Source: Deltaproteobacteria bacterium (lineage in GTDB: Bacteria > JAGRBM01 > JAHCIT01). Taken from it: a stretch of DNA of 64,000 nt. The notes below the pieces were generated by a model. That model did no database searches and had not been told where the DNA came from. It was given only the letters and a program-made list of their open reading frames with translations. Where the stretch lies: positions 8,210 to 72,209 of the forward strand of contig JAHCIT010000012.1 in the NCBI GenBank assembly GCA_026129095.1, given 5' to 3'. Shown here one piece after another: positions 54,358-62,739 of the stretch (the first letter of the stretch is position 1; each line of letters begins with the position of its first letter). A program made the translations under genes and the position numbers.

Positions 54358-55347
54358 TCACTCTGGTGCCTCGTACTGAATGCGGGCAGGGCACACTTCT
54401 CCGTCGAGGCCCTCGACCAGGGGTTTGAGCACTTGCGCGGCCCACTGCGTGAGCGACATCGGGGTCGTTGACGATGCATCCCGTGGCGGATCGGCCGTTA
54501 CTTTTCCTTTGGTGATGGCTTTAAAGGTGGTCATGAGCGCGTCGGTTGTCCGCGGATCACGGCCAATTCTCAGCATCTGGAAACGGACCACCGCGCGTGG
54601 AAGCCGGATCACGCGAATCCGGCGTCCCAGCCCTTCGGTCAGTGATGTCTCGACATCAGCGAAAGACATGTCCCGTGGCCCCCAGGCCCCGCGGATCACC
54701 CGGCCTTTGGGAGGATCCTGGATCAGGCTGGCCGCCACCTTGTCCGCCACGTCGTGGCTGGCCACCATCGGTATCCGCCGTTTCTGGTTGACCGGCAGAT
54801 AGAGCCGTCCCTTGTCACGGATGTCGTCGAGCTGGCCGAGCAGGTTCTCGAAGAAAAAGCCGGCGCGGACGTGGGTAATGCCGTAGGTTTTATCCGGGTA
54901 ATTGTTTTGCAGTTCCTCAACCGCCTGACCAAGGATCTTTTCGGTGTCGGCGAGGGCTCCGAACAGCGAACGCTCCCCGCCGCCGTCATCCACATGCGCA
55001 AAGCCGGAGAGATGCACGGTGTGGGCGATCCGGTTGGTCCTGATCGCATGGGCCGCTTATTCGGCGAACATCCGGTAGCCGCGGCGCATGGTCAGGTCCG
55101 GAGGAAAGGAGTTCGGAGTCGCCCAGTAGAGGGCATCCACGCCGCGTGTCGCTTCCACCAGGAAATCCCGGTCCTCGAGACGGCCAGTGCAGACCCGAAC
55201 GCCAGCCTCGGCCCACTGGCTCACCGATTGCGGCTTGCGCGCCAGCACTACCAGGTTGAGGCCCAGTTTTTGCGCGTCCCGGTAGTAGGCGGGCAGCTTC
55301 CTGCCGACGTTGCCCGTGGGAGTAGTGATCGCAATTGTTTTGGGCAT
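54358..55347 (-). pseudogene. NmrA-like NAD(P)-binding protein interrupted by an in-frame stop
   Basis: The N-terminal part (55057-55347) begins MPKTIAITTPTGNVGRKLPAYY, the Rossmann motif of NmrA/TMR-like quinone reductases. A TAA at 55057-55059 then stops the frame. The same frame continues as AAHAIRTNRIAHTVHLSGFAH, exactly what the family has next, followed by LQNNYPDKTYGITHVRAGFFFENLL and the rest to 54358. No frameshift is needed; a single nonsense codon explains the break. Ribosome-site GGAG precedes the ATG. Last gene of the PaaX/desaturase operon. Confidence 0.85.
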
Positions 55348-55439
55348 GGCTGTACTCCCTGGCTCCCAAGGCTAGGCAGCGCGGGCTGGACCTGGCAAAT
55401 TGGCCGTTATCCTGGGGCTTGCGCCCGTTTTCCGGTGCC

Positions 55440-56438
55440 CTAGAACCCCGCCTTCAGGTTCCTCGCCTTGCCGTCGAACTCGCTCGTTTCGGCCGAGGCG
55501 GCCTTCCGGAGCACATCGATGTAGCTGTGGGCGATTTCCGCCCGCTCCAGCACACCGTTTTCCCTTAGCATCCGGTGCATCTTCGGCAGGTTGTAGTGCG
55601 GGACGTAGATATAGAGGTGGTGCTCCAGATGGTAGTTCACATGGTGCGGCGCCATGAAGAACCGCACCCAGAACGGCGCCAGTGTCGTGCGCGTCTGCTT
55701 CAGTTCGTCACTGGGGTCTGGGATCATTGCATGCTCGGCGATGTTGCGGATGCGGAGCACCACGTTGTAGCCAGTCAGGGCCGGGAGCCACCAGAGGAGG
55801 AAAAACACCTCGGGGCGTCCGGCAGCCGTGAGTCCGGCGAGGATCAGCGAGTTGGTGATGAAAAACCCCTTCTGCCGTTGCCACAGGTTTTTCAGGATGA
55901 AACCCCACGATTTTCCTTCCCGTCCCTTGCCCGCCGGGGTGAGCCCGGCCGACAGCCGGAGCAGCGAACGGTAGCGATGGTAGGCGGTCCGCCCGGTGAG
56001 ATCGCGGGCCATCTTCCGGAAGAAACTCCTCGGCGTGATCGGAAAGGGTCTGGCGAGGCCGATATCGGGGTCATTTTTCGTCCAGGTGTAGCGGTGGTGC
56101 TGGAGGTGGTACATGCGGTACACGACCGTGTCCGCCATCGTGGGATAGGCGGTCAGCCACTGGGATATCCGGTCGTTCCACTTGCGGTTGCTGAGGATCG
56201 CGCCATGTGCGCCCTCGTGCATCAGGATGGAGAGGGCCAGGTGCCGTCCGCTCACCACCATCCAGCCGGCAAGGAACGTCCAGACGCCGGGCTTCCAGAT
56301 GTAGAGCGCCCACGCGCCGATGATACAGCCCCAGGTGAACGCGACAGACGCAAGGCCGCGGACATTGCTCAGTTTCTTCAGCCCGGCGAGCTGCTCCGGC
56401 GTCACATATTGCACCGGAGTGCTGGTAGTGGTGGACAT
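55440..56438 (-). CDS. Membrane fatty-acid desaturase
   Basis: 332 residues from the ATG at 56438 with AGGAGA upstream (an ATG at 56465 is possible). The three His boxes of membrane desaturases are visible: HEGAHGAI, HLQHHRYTW and HHVNYHLEHHLYI, with hydrophobic helices between them (GCIIGAWALYIW, FFLLWWLPALTGYNVVL). Such enzymes use O2 and a di-iron site to desaturate or hydroxylate acyl chains or carotenoids. The PaaX-like regulator lies directly upstream on the same strand, 33 bp away. Confidence 0.88.
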   Translation of the reverse strand: MSTTTSTPVQYVTPEQLAGLKKLSNVRGLASVAFTWGCIIGAWALYIWKPGVWTFLAGWMVVSGRHLALSILMHEGAHGAILSNRKWNDRISQWLTAYPTMADTVVYRMYHLQHHRYTWTKNDPDIGLARPFPITPRSFFRKMARDLTGRTAYHRYRSLLRLSAGLTPAGKGREGKSWGFILKNLWQRQKGFFITNSLILAGLTAAGRPEVFFLLWWLPALTGYNVVLRIRNIAEHAMIPDPSDELKQTRTTLAPFWVRFFMAPHHVNYHLEHHLYIYVPHYNLPKMHRMLRENGVLERAEIAHSYIDVLRKAASAETSEFDGKARNLKAGF

Positions 56439-56471
56439 GGACAGGTTCTCCTTCATCTTGCTCATGGAACG

Positions 56472-57269
56472 TCACGCGGCCCTGGCGTCGCCCTGGATGA
56501 GGCTTCGCCAGATTTCATGCCCGGTCCGGTCGAACCTCGTGACGGCGGCGAAAAACGCCCGGCGGAGGACCGGGTCAGCGAGCGGCTCGGGCAGTAGCGG
56601 ATCAAACACGACCTGCCGGATGGCCTCGCCGCCCAGCAGGAACGATTCGCGCACGGCGGCGGCCTGCTCCAGTCCAGGTGCTTTCTGCATCCACGCTTCC
56701 AGTTCGAGGCGCATCTTCCTGTAACCGGCATTCAGTTTCGCCGTGTTCCAGAGGGCCCGGGCCCTGGCTTCGCGCCGGGCATCGAGATCCGAAATGACAA
56801 AGACCGCTGCTTTCGGCTCCAGGCCGAGGTGGTACAGGCGCGTGCGGACGGCGTCGGCGTTCTTCTCGATGTTATCCGGGCGGATATAGAGGTGGCGGTC
56901 CAGTTCGCGCAGACCGAGCATCTGGAGCGCCCGGTCCCGGCGCTTCAGGGCTGGCCGGTCGCTGCGTCCCAGCGCACCGCAGCTCACGGCGATCCACGAT
57001 CCGTTCCAGGGCCGGAGCCGCGACTCGGCCTTCCGCCAGGTGGCGACCTCACCAGCCAGTTTCCGGGCGGCCGGTCCCAGCCGGTAGCTGCCCCGTTCGG
57101 ACGGCTCGATGAACCGGCCGGACGACAGCCGGGCGAGCGTCACGCGGATGGAGTTTGCGCTGATTCCGAACAGTGCGCCGGCGGCTACCGCCTGCCGGGC
57201 CGTGAGCGGGAGGTCACCGGCGGCGAGCAAGAGGTCGAGAATCAGGCGTTTGGCGTTGGGTTTCATCAT
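56472..57269 (-). CDS. PaaX-like transcriptional regulator
   Basis: 265 residues from ATG 57269 (or 57266). N-terminal winged-helix (LILDLLLAAGDLPLTARQAVAAGALFGISANSIRVTLARLSSGRFIEPSERGSYRLG) followed by the PaaX core (RPWNGSWIAVSCG, LGLRELDRHLYIRPDNI, GLEPKAAVFVISDL). PaaX proteins bind acyl- or aryl-CoA esters and repress catabolic genes. It likely controls the desaturase gene behind it. An ATTACC...GGTAAT inverted repeat lies just upstream. Confidence 0.85.
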   Translation of the reverse strand: MMKPNAKRLILDLLLAAGDLPLTARQAVAAGALFGISANSIRVTLARLSSGRFIEPSERGSYRLGPAARKLAGEVATWRKAESRLRPWNGSWIAVSCGALGRSDRPALKRRDRALQMLGLRELDRHLYIRPDNIEKNADAVRTRLYHLGLEPKAAVFVISDLDARREARARALWNTAKLNAGYRKMRLELEAWMQKAPGLEQAAAVRESFLLGGEAIRQVVFDPLLPEPLADPVLRRAFFAAVTRFDRTGHEIWRSLIQGDARAA

Positions 57270-57270
57270 T

Positions 57271-57289
57271 ATTACCAATTATGGGTAAT
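57271..57289. promoter_or_regulatory. Inverted repeat just upstream of the PaaX-like gene
   Basis: ATTACC at 57271-57276 and GGTAAT at 57284-57289 around a 7-bp spacer, in an AT-rich stretch between the PaaX-like gene and the divergent TSUP permease. A plausible PaaX autoregulatory operator. Confidence 0.45.
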
Positions 57290-57382
57290 TAATTTCTGTC
57301 ACGTAATATTACTTCTGAAGGATAATAGTGTCAATAACTGTATTGTCTTCCGCGCTTCTTGCAACCCGGCCCCCTGCGGACC

Positions 57383-58213
57383 ATGCAGAACCGCTATATG
57401 GATAAAGACCCGGCTGACAATGCACCGGTTTTACGATTCCGCCTGCCCCTGGCATTCGCCGGAGGGATGGTGATCGGCGTTCTGGGCGGCCTGATCGGGC
57501 TCGGCGGGGCAGAGTTCCGGCTCCCGCTGCTCATCGGGCTTTTCGGGTTTGCCGCGCTACCGGCAGTGATCCTGAACAAGGCCATGAGCCTGGTGGTGGT
57601 CGCCTCGGCGCTGGTGTTCCGCACGAAGGCGGTGCCTGTCGGCGAACTCTCCGGCCACTGGCCCATTGTTGCCAACCTGCTGGCTGGAAGCCTTCTCGGC
57701 GCCTGGCTGGGCGCGGCCTGGGCCGTGCGGATGAGCAGCCGGACGCTCTACCGGGTCCTGGCGGTTCTGCTCGTCCTGATAGCGGGAGCGCTGCTGGCCG
57801 GGCATGGCGGCGGCGACGGTATTCCTGCCCTGGACGGAACGGCGCTTGTGGTTGCGGGAGCCGCTGCCGGTTTCGGTATTGGTGCGGTCGCTTCGCTGAT
57901 GGGGGTCGCGGGAGGGGAACTGCTGATTCCGACCCTGGTGATGCTGTTCGGCTGCGACCTGAAACTGGCGGGCAGCCTTTCGCTGTGCGTGAGCCTGCCG
58001 ACCATGCTGGCCGGATTCACACGCTACAGCCGCGACGGCAGTTTTTCAGTGCTGGGAGATAACGGCAGATTCGTCGCCGCCATGTCCGCAGGTTCCTTCG
58101 CCGGTGCCGGCATCGGCGGCCTGTTGCTGGGGGTTGTCCCGGACGCCGTGCTCCTGCCGTTACTGGCGGCAATCCTGATTGTATCCGCCTTCAAGGTCTG
58201 GCAGCACCAGTAA
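57383..58213 (+). CDS. TSUP-family (TauE/SafE) membrane permease
   Basis: 276 residues from the ATG at 57383; a TTG at 57359 and ATG 57398 are alternatives. Eight or so helices in two homologous halves: GGMVIGVLGGLIGLGGAEFRLPLLI in the first and IGAVASLMGVAGGELLIPTLVMLFG in the second, the duplicated signature of TSUP anion/sulfonate/sulfur transporters. It overlaps the convergent TetR gene by 23 bp. Substrate unknown. Confidence 0.85.
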   Translation: MQNRYMDKDPADNAPVLRFRLPLAFAGGMVIGVLGGLIGLGGAEFRLPLLIGLFGFAALPAVILNKAMSLVVVASALVFRTKAVPVGELSGHWPIVANLLAGSLLGAWLGAAWAVRMSSRTLYRVLAVLLVLIAGALLAGHGGGDGIPALDGTALVVAGAAAGFGIGAVASLMGVAGGELLIPTLVMLFGCDLKLAGSLSLCVSLPTMLAGFTRYSRDGSFSVLGDNGRFVAAMSAGSFAGAGIGGLLLGVVPDAVLLPLLAAILIVSAFKVWQHQ

Positions 58214-58850
58214 TCGCCCGCTCGCCGCCGAGCTTCAGGTACCGGACCAGCATGAGGGCCAGCTCGTCGGTGAGATCCCTGCGCCGTGCGGTAGTGGAAG
58301 GGTCGGTGGCGATCTGCATGATACTGGCGCCGATGGCCACGCCGATCACGTAGAAACGGTCCTGCATCCGGGTCGCCGGTCCGCGGACCCCTTGCATGTC
58401 GGCAAACTGGAGGCCGAGCCGTTCCACCTGGGACACCATCCCCTGCACACGGGGAAGTTCCCAGACGAAGGGCACCTGCTGGTAGAGGGTCCGCACCAGC
58501 GGCGCGTCGGCGGCGATGAACTCGACCATCCCGTGCAGCCAGAACCGGACCGCCTCCGCCGGGGGCATCGGCATGGCGAGCTGGGCCTGCCGGACGGCAT
58601 GGGAGAAGCCCCGGTCGGCGAACCGGTCGATCAGGGCAGCGATGACCTCGTCCTTGTTCCCGAAGTATTCATAGAGAGAACCGATGCTGACGCCCGCCTC
58701 GCGGGCGATGTGGTTGGTGGTGGTTCCCGCATAGCCCCGTTTCACCAGAGTACGAGCAGTTCCTTCAATAATTGCGTCAACGGTTTTCCTCGCGCTTTCT
58801 ATGGAAGGCTTTCTGCGGCGTTTTAAAGTGATTTTACTGCGCTTTGGCAT
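58191..58850 (-). CDS. TetR-family regulator
   Basis: 219 residues from the ATG at 58850. N-terminal HTH: VDAIIEGTARTLVKRGYAGTTTNHIAREAGVSIGSLYEYFGNKDEVIAALIDRF. The ligand-binding half is divergent. A basic N-terminal tail (MPKRSKITLKRRRKPS) precedes the HTH. It diverges from the MpaB-type oxygenase with a palindrome between them, so it probably represses that gene and itself. Confidence 0.85.
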   Translation of the reverse strand: MPKRSKITLKRRRKPSIESARKTVDAIIEGTARTLVKRGYAGTTTNHIAREAGVSIGSLYEYFGNKDEVIAALIDRFADRGFSHAVRQAQLAMPMPPAEAVRFWLHGMVEFIAADAPLVRTLYQQVPFVWELPRVQGMVSQVERLGLQFADMQGVRGPATRMQDRFYVIGVAIGASIMQIATDPSTTARRRDLTDELALMLVRYLKLGGERAITGAARP

Positions 58851-58876
58851 GGCAATCCCCGGTCCGAGTATACACT

Positions 58877-58888
58877 GAGCAATTGCTC
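58877..58888. promoter_or_regulatory. TetR-type operator palindrome
   Basis: GAGCAATTGCTC, a perfect 12-bp palindrome centred between the divergent TetR and oxygenase genes. A second half (GTCCGAG against CTCGGAC) flanks it. Confidence 0.65.
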
Positions 58889-58904
58889 GGACATACTTGT
58901 CTTT

Positions 58905-60251
58905 ATGGGTATGCCTGCACTCGACAACACCAGCCTGTTCCGTCCCGACGGGACGTTCCGGCTGGATCCCTCGCTCGTGCCGGGGCGTCACCGTCCCCGC
59001 AAGCTGTTTGTACGTGACTTGCCGCCGGAGCCTGCCGGAACAAAACGGCGGCGGTGGGCACCCGATGGGGCCATGTGGAACCGGGTGCTGACGGGGATCC
59101 TGTCGGGCGAGAAAGTCCCTCGCCAGCGTGTGCCATCCGAGAAAGCCTGGGAGCGGGCGCGGGAACTCGCCATCATGGGCGATCCCCTCGCGGATGATTT
59201 CGCCGCCCTCTATCCGAAACTCGGCTACCCGAAGGCCCGCGCCATGCTCGACACTGCCCTCGATCACGGCATAGAGAAGGTGGAAGATGCCCCGGAGGCC
59301 CTCCGGCTCCTGTTCGCCGAACTGGACAGTGTGCCCGCCTGGGTGGACTGGGAACGGGTCGAGCGCGGGGCTGCCGCCATGCGGCGTTATGCGCCCCTAT
59401 CGTGGCTCTTTGCCCGGCTCGCCTTCGCGCAGACCTATGTGAATGCCAATGCCGGCATGCCGCTCTACATGACCGGTTCGCTCGGCGAGAAAACCGTCGC
59501 CAGACGGCTCAAGGAAACCTCCCGCTGGCGGCTCGGCATCCAGCAGCCGGGCGCACTCAGGCGGTCCGGTGACGGCTTCAGGACGGTGGTTCGCGTCCGG
59601 GTGCTCCATTCGCTCGTCCGGTATCACCTGCTCAAGATGGGCAAGTGGGATACCGCGAGCCTCGGCATGCCGATCCCCCAACTCGACATGGCTGGAGCGA
59701 ACATAGGCATGTTCATGACCCACAGCTACTTGCTGGCTGCCCTGGGCGCGGTGATGACGCCGGGCGAGTATGCCGATGTGATGCACCTGTGGCGTTATCA
59801 TGGGCACCTGATCGGCGTGGTGGACGATCTCAACCCGAAGTCGTTTGCCGATCTGGGGCGGATCGGGACGCTGATGACTCTCACCACGCGTAACGCCTTC
59901 GATCCAAGGGCGAAGGCGCTCACGCAGTCCACCATGAACGCCCGTCTCCGCGAGGATGAGGGCACACTCGGCCGGATACTGGACGGGATCGACATTCATG
60001 CCTCGCACGGTTTCTACCGTCTGGCGAACGGCCGGAAATTCTTTGACCGGATGGAGCTGGATCCCGCCAGGCAGTGGCTGTGGTTCGCTCCGGCCGTCTT
60101 TCCGGCGGTATTCGCCGCCGATACCGCCCGCCGTTTCATGCCCGGAGGCCGCCGGATCGCCGACCGGATCGGCCGCCGGTATATAGACAACCGTCTCCAG
60201 GTGCGGGAGACACGCGAAGCGCCCTTCCGTCCGTACCACATGGGTGCCTGA
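58905..60251 (+). CDS. MpaB/Lcp-type (DUF2236) haem oxygenase
   Basis: 448 residues. The DUF2236 core is recognisable from WVDWERVERGAAAMRRYAPLSWLFARLAFAQTYVNANAGMPLYMTGSLG through VRVLHSLVRYHLL and HLWRYHGHLIGVVDDL. In latex-clearing protein the corresponding His and Arg residues bind and position haem b (family knowledge). Members include Lcp polyisoprene dioxygenases and MpaB mycophenolate-type oxygenases, which cleave isoprenoid double bonds. It is controlled, by position, by the divergent TetR. Requires O2. Confidence 0.8.
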   Translation: MGMPALDNTSLFRPDGTFRLDPSLVPGRHRPRKLFVRDLPPEPAGTKRRRWAPDGAMWNRVLTGILSGEKVPRQRVPSEKAWERARELAIMGDPLADDFAALYPKLGYPKARAMLDTALDHGIEKVEDAPEALRLLFAELDSVPAWVDWERVERGAAAMRRYAPLSWLFARLAFAQTYVNANAGMPLYMTGSLGEKTVARRLKETSRWRLGIQQPGALRRSGDGFRTVVRVRVLHSLVRYHLLKMGKWDTASLGMPIPQLDMAGANIGMFMTHSYLLAALGAVMTPGEYADVMHLWRYHGHLIGVVDDLNPKSFADLGRIGTLMTLTTRNAFDPRAKALTQSTMNARLREDEGTLGRILDGIDIHASHGFYRLANGRKFFDRMELDPARQWLWFAPAVFPAVFAADTARRFMPGGRRIADRIGRRYIDNRLQVRETREAPFRPYHMGA

Positions 60252-60295
60252 CAGTACCCGGCCCTTTCGTTGACGGACCGGTTAAGCTGTCCTGC

Positions 60296-60736
60296 ATGAG
60301 CGCACATACCGGCTTCTGGACTTTCGCGTTTCTGAACATGATAGCCGCCTTCATCGTGGCGGCGGCCGGCGTGCTTAGCGTCCGCCGCCGGAACGTGGAA
60401 CTCCACCGGAAACTGATGCTGGTATCGGCCGCCCTGGTGGGGCTGTTTGTTGTTTCCTATGCCGGAAAGCTCGCCTTCCTTGGCCGGGAGGATCTCGGCG
60501 CGTGGCCGGACCTTTCGGTCGTGGTGCTCCGGGTGCATGAGGCGTTCGTTTTCACGTTTCTTGTGAGCGGCATCCGGGCCTACGTGCTCTCCCGGCGGGT
60601 TGCCGCCAGTCCGGACGTGAAACCGGCGCATCGTCTGGCGGGCCGGGTTTCGATGGCCAGCTTTGCCCTGGCACTGGTGACGGCGGCGATCGTCTACCGG
60701 TCAATCCTGTCCTACGGGAAGCTGGCGGTTCAGTAG
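60296..60736 (+). CDS. DUF420 family membrane protein
   Basis: 146 residues from the ATG at 60296; four hydrophobic segments. FLNMIAAFIVAAAGVLSVRRRNVELHRKLMLVSAALVGLFVVSYAGKLAFLG and HEAFVFTFLVSGIRAYVLSRR carry the NxxxHRxxM and HxxxA motifs of DUF420 proteins, which occur with cytochrome oxidase genes and some isoprenoid loci. The gene follows the oxygenase by 44 bp. Confidence 0.75.
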   Translation: MSAHTGFWTFAFLNMIAAFIVAAAGVLSVRRRNVELHRKLMLVSAALVGLFVVSYAGKLAFLGREDLGAWPDLSVVVLRVHEAFVFTFLVSGIRAYVLSRRVAASPDVKPAHRLAGRVSMASFALALVTAAIVYRSILSYGKLAVQ

Positions 60737-60745
60737 AGCTACCGG

Positions 60746-61360
60746 TCAGGAAGCGGGGCGGAACAGCAGCTTGAGAAGTTCCCGCGCCAGTTCGATCTGG
60801 CGGACGATCACCTGGGTGTCGCCGACTGACCGGGCGACAACAAACGCGCCCTGGATCACGCAGAAGAGCTGGTCCGACAGTTCGGCCCCCGTCACCGGGC
60901 AGGCGGGCTGGTAGCGTGCGAGGATTCTGTCCATGCGCTCGGCGACGTACCGCCGGTGGTCCTGGACCCCGGTCGAGCAGGCGATGAGGACGCTTTCGTC
61001 GAACTGCTGGGCCTCGTAGCAGTAGGCCGCAAACAGGCAGCCGGTGGCCGCGCTGCCGCCGGGCCGGAACTCCTCCTGGAGGAGCTTGAGGTAGATGAGC
61101 ATCTGCTGGAGGGGATCGTCGGAGAGTTCCTCGGCGCGTCTGAACAGGCGGATCATGAACTGGAGTTCCACGTCCGAAAACCGCTGGATCAGGGCCTTGG
61201 CCAGATCCTGCTTGCTCTTGAAGTGATAGAAGAAACCGCCCTTGGTGAGACTGGTCGCCGCCAGCACATCGTCGATCGACATGGCGGTAAACCCCTTCTG
61301 AAGGACAAGGGTGGTTGAGGCGTCGAGGATGCGGTCGCGTGTATCCGGTTTTTCCAGCAT
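60746..61360 (-). CDS. TetR-family regulator with twin visible operators
   Basis: 204 residues from the ATG at 61360 with GGAGATC upstream; an earlier start would run through its own operator. HTH region: TRDRILDASTTLVLQKGFTAMSIDDVLAATSLTKGGFFYHFKSKQDLAKALIQRF. The ligand domain contains CLFAAYCYEAQQFDESVLIACSTGVQDHRRY. Two near-identical palindromes flank the divergent space to the methyltransferase gene, so it very likely represses both itself and that gene. Confidence 0.88.
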   Translation of the reverse strand: MLEKPDTRDRILDASTTLVLQKGFTAMSIDDVLAATSLTKGGFFYHFKSKQDLAKALIQRFSDVELQFMIRLFRRAEELSDDPLQQMLIYLKLLQEEFRPGGSAATGCLFAAYCYEAQQFDESVLIACSTGVQDHRRYVAERMDRILARYQPACPVTGAELSDQLFCVIQGAFVVARSVGDTQVIVRQIELARELLKLLFRPAS

Positions 61361-61383
61361 GTGATCTCCAAACCTGTCTATGA

Positions 61384-61405
61384 ATATACCAACTAGTTGG
61401 TATAT
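61384..61405. promoter_or_regulatory. TetR operator 1 (perfect palindrome)
   Basis: A 22-bp perfect palindrome whose core is TATACCAAC-TA-GTTGGTATA, 24 bp upstream of the TetR start. Confidence 0.88.
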
Positions 61406-61505
61406 GTCAACCACATAAATATTTCAAAAGCAAAAGTTTGTATTTTCATAACTACCTGTTATTACTAATATATACTTTGAATATGTGCAGAGCATAAAAA
61501 TAGTG

Positions 61506-61533
61506 TTGACAAGGTAGTATTCTCGTCTATCCT
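61506..61533 (+). promoter_or_regulatory. Sigma70-type promoter of the methyltransferase gene
   Basis: TTGACA at 61506-61511 and TATCCT at 61528-61533 with 16-bp spacing; the operator that follows would overlap the transcription start. Confidence 0.65.
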
Positions 61534-61534
61534 G

Positions 61535-61558
61535 ACTATACCAACCGGTTGGTATAGT
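61535..61558. promoter_or_regulatory. TetR operator 2 (perfect palindrome)
   Basis: A 24-bp perfect palindrome with the same core, TATACCAAC-CG-GTTGGTATA, 31 bp before the methyltransferase start and just after its promoter. Confidence 0.88.
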
Positions 61559-61588
61559 ATACCGGGAGCAAGGAGCAGGAACAACACC

Positions 61589-62698
61589 ATGCAGGCAGCG
61601 CAGATCATCGAAGAGGAAATCCAGTCGCCCAGCGAGGAGATCGCCGGGCGGCTGATCCAGGGCACCGCCGGTGCGCTGGAGATGTTCAGCATCTATCTGG
61701 GCGACCAGCTGGGTTACTACCGGTCATTGGCCGACGGACCGCTCACGTCGATGCAGCTGGCCGGTCGCACCAGCACGCAGGAGCGCTACGCACGCGAGTG
61801 GCTTGAGCAGCAGGCCATGTCGGGAATCCTCATTGTGGATGACGAGAAAGCCCCTGCCCACCGCCGCCGTTACCGGCTGGCGGACGGCGCACGGGAGGTT
61901 CTGGCCGACCCCGACAGCCGCGAATTTTTCGCGCCGGTAACACAGATGCTCGCCGGCATGGTCCGGCCGGTGCAGATGCTGGCCACGGCGTTCCGGAGCG
62001 GCGGCGGCGTTTCGCCCGACGATTACGGGCGCGACCTGCGCGAGGGACAGGCCCGGCTGAACCGGCTGGTGTATCTGAACGAACTCCCGCAGGTGTGGAT
62101 TCCGGCCGTCCCCGGCCTGCGGGCCCGGCTGACAGAAGCCCCGGCGGCCCGCATCGCGGACATCGGCTCCGGCTACGGCTGGTCCAGCATCGGCCTGGCG
62201 CGGGCATACCCGCTGGTCCATGTGGACGGTTTCGACCCGGACGCGCCATCGGTGGATGCGGCCCGCGCCGAGGCGTGGGTGGAAGACCTGCACCACCGGG
62301 TCCGGTTTCATGCCGTCGGCGCGGCCGAAGCCGGCGGCGATGGCGAATACGATCTGGTGATCGCCATCGACAGCGTTCACGCGGCAGCCGATCCGGTGGG
62401 CATGCTGATGGCCATGCGGCGGCTCGCCCGCCCGGATGGCGCGGTGCTGGTGGCGGCTTACCGGGTGGGGGAGCGTTTCTCCCCGTGGAACGGGACGCCC
62501 GACTGGTTCCGCTATGGCGAGAGCGTGTTTCACGGCCTCCCGTCGGCGATGACCGGCGTCCATTCGGCGGGAACCGGATCGGTGCTGCGTCCGGCAATGC
62601 TCCGCGACTATGCCGCCGAAGCCGGTTTTGGAAATGTGGATGCGCTCCCGGCGGGTAATGGCCGGTTCCAGGTTTACCGGCTTCACCTGCCGGCCTGA
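61589..62698 (+). CDS. SAM-dependent methyltransferase with N-terminal winged-helix-like domain
   Basis: 369 residues. N-terminal segment MFSIYLGDQLGYYRSLADGPLTSMQLAGRTSTQERYAREWLEQQAMSG resembles the dimerisation/winged-helix domain of O-methyltransferase-like proteins. The Rossmann core has IADIGSGYGWSSIGLARAYPLVHVDGFDPDAPSVD (motif I and the acidic residue) and YDLVIAIDSVHAAADPVGML (motif IV). Expressed under the adjacent TetR. Substrate unknown. Confidence 0.85.
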   Translation: MQAAQIIEEEIQSPSEEIAGRLIQGTAGALEMFSIYLGDQLGYYRSLADGPLTSMQLAGRTSTQERYAREWLEQQAMSGILIVDDEKAPAHRRRYRLADGAREVLADPDSREFFAPVTQMLAGMVRPVQMLATAFRSGGGVSPDDYGRDLREGQARLNRLVYLNELPQVWIPAVPGLRARLTEAPAARIADIGSGYGWSSIGLARAYPLVHVDGFDPDAPSVDAARAEAWVEDLHHRVRFHAVGAAEAGGDGEYDLVIAIDSVHAAADPVGMLMAMRRLARPDGAVLVAAYRVGERFSPWNGTPDWFRYGESVFHGLPSAMTGVHSAGTGSVLRPAMLRDYAAEAGFGNVDALPAGNGRFQVYRLHLPA

Positions 62699-62739
62699 GA
62701 CCCTGTTGTCTGGTGATGTGAGAGAGAGGCTGATGCGCC

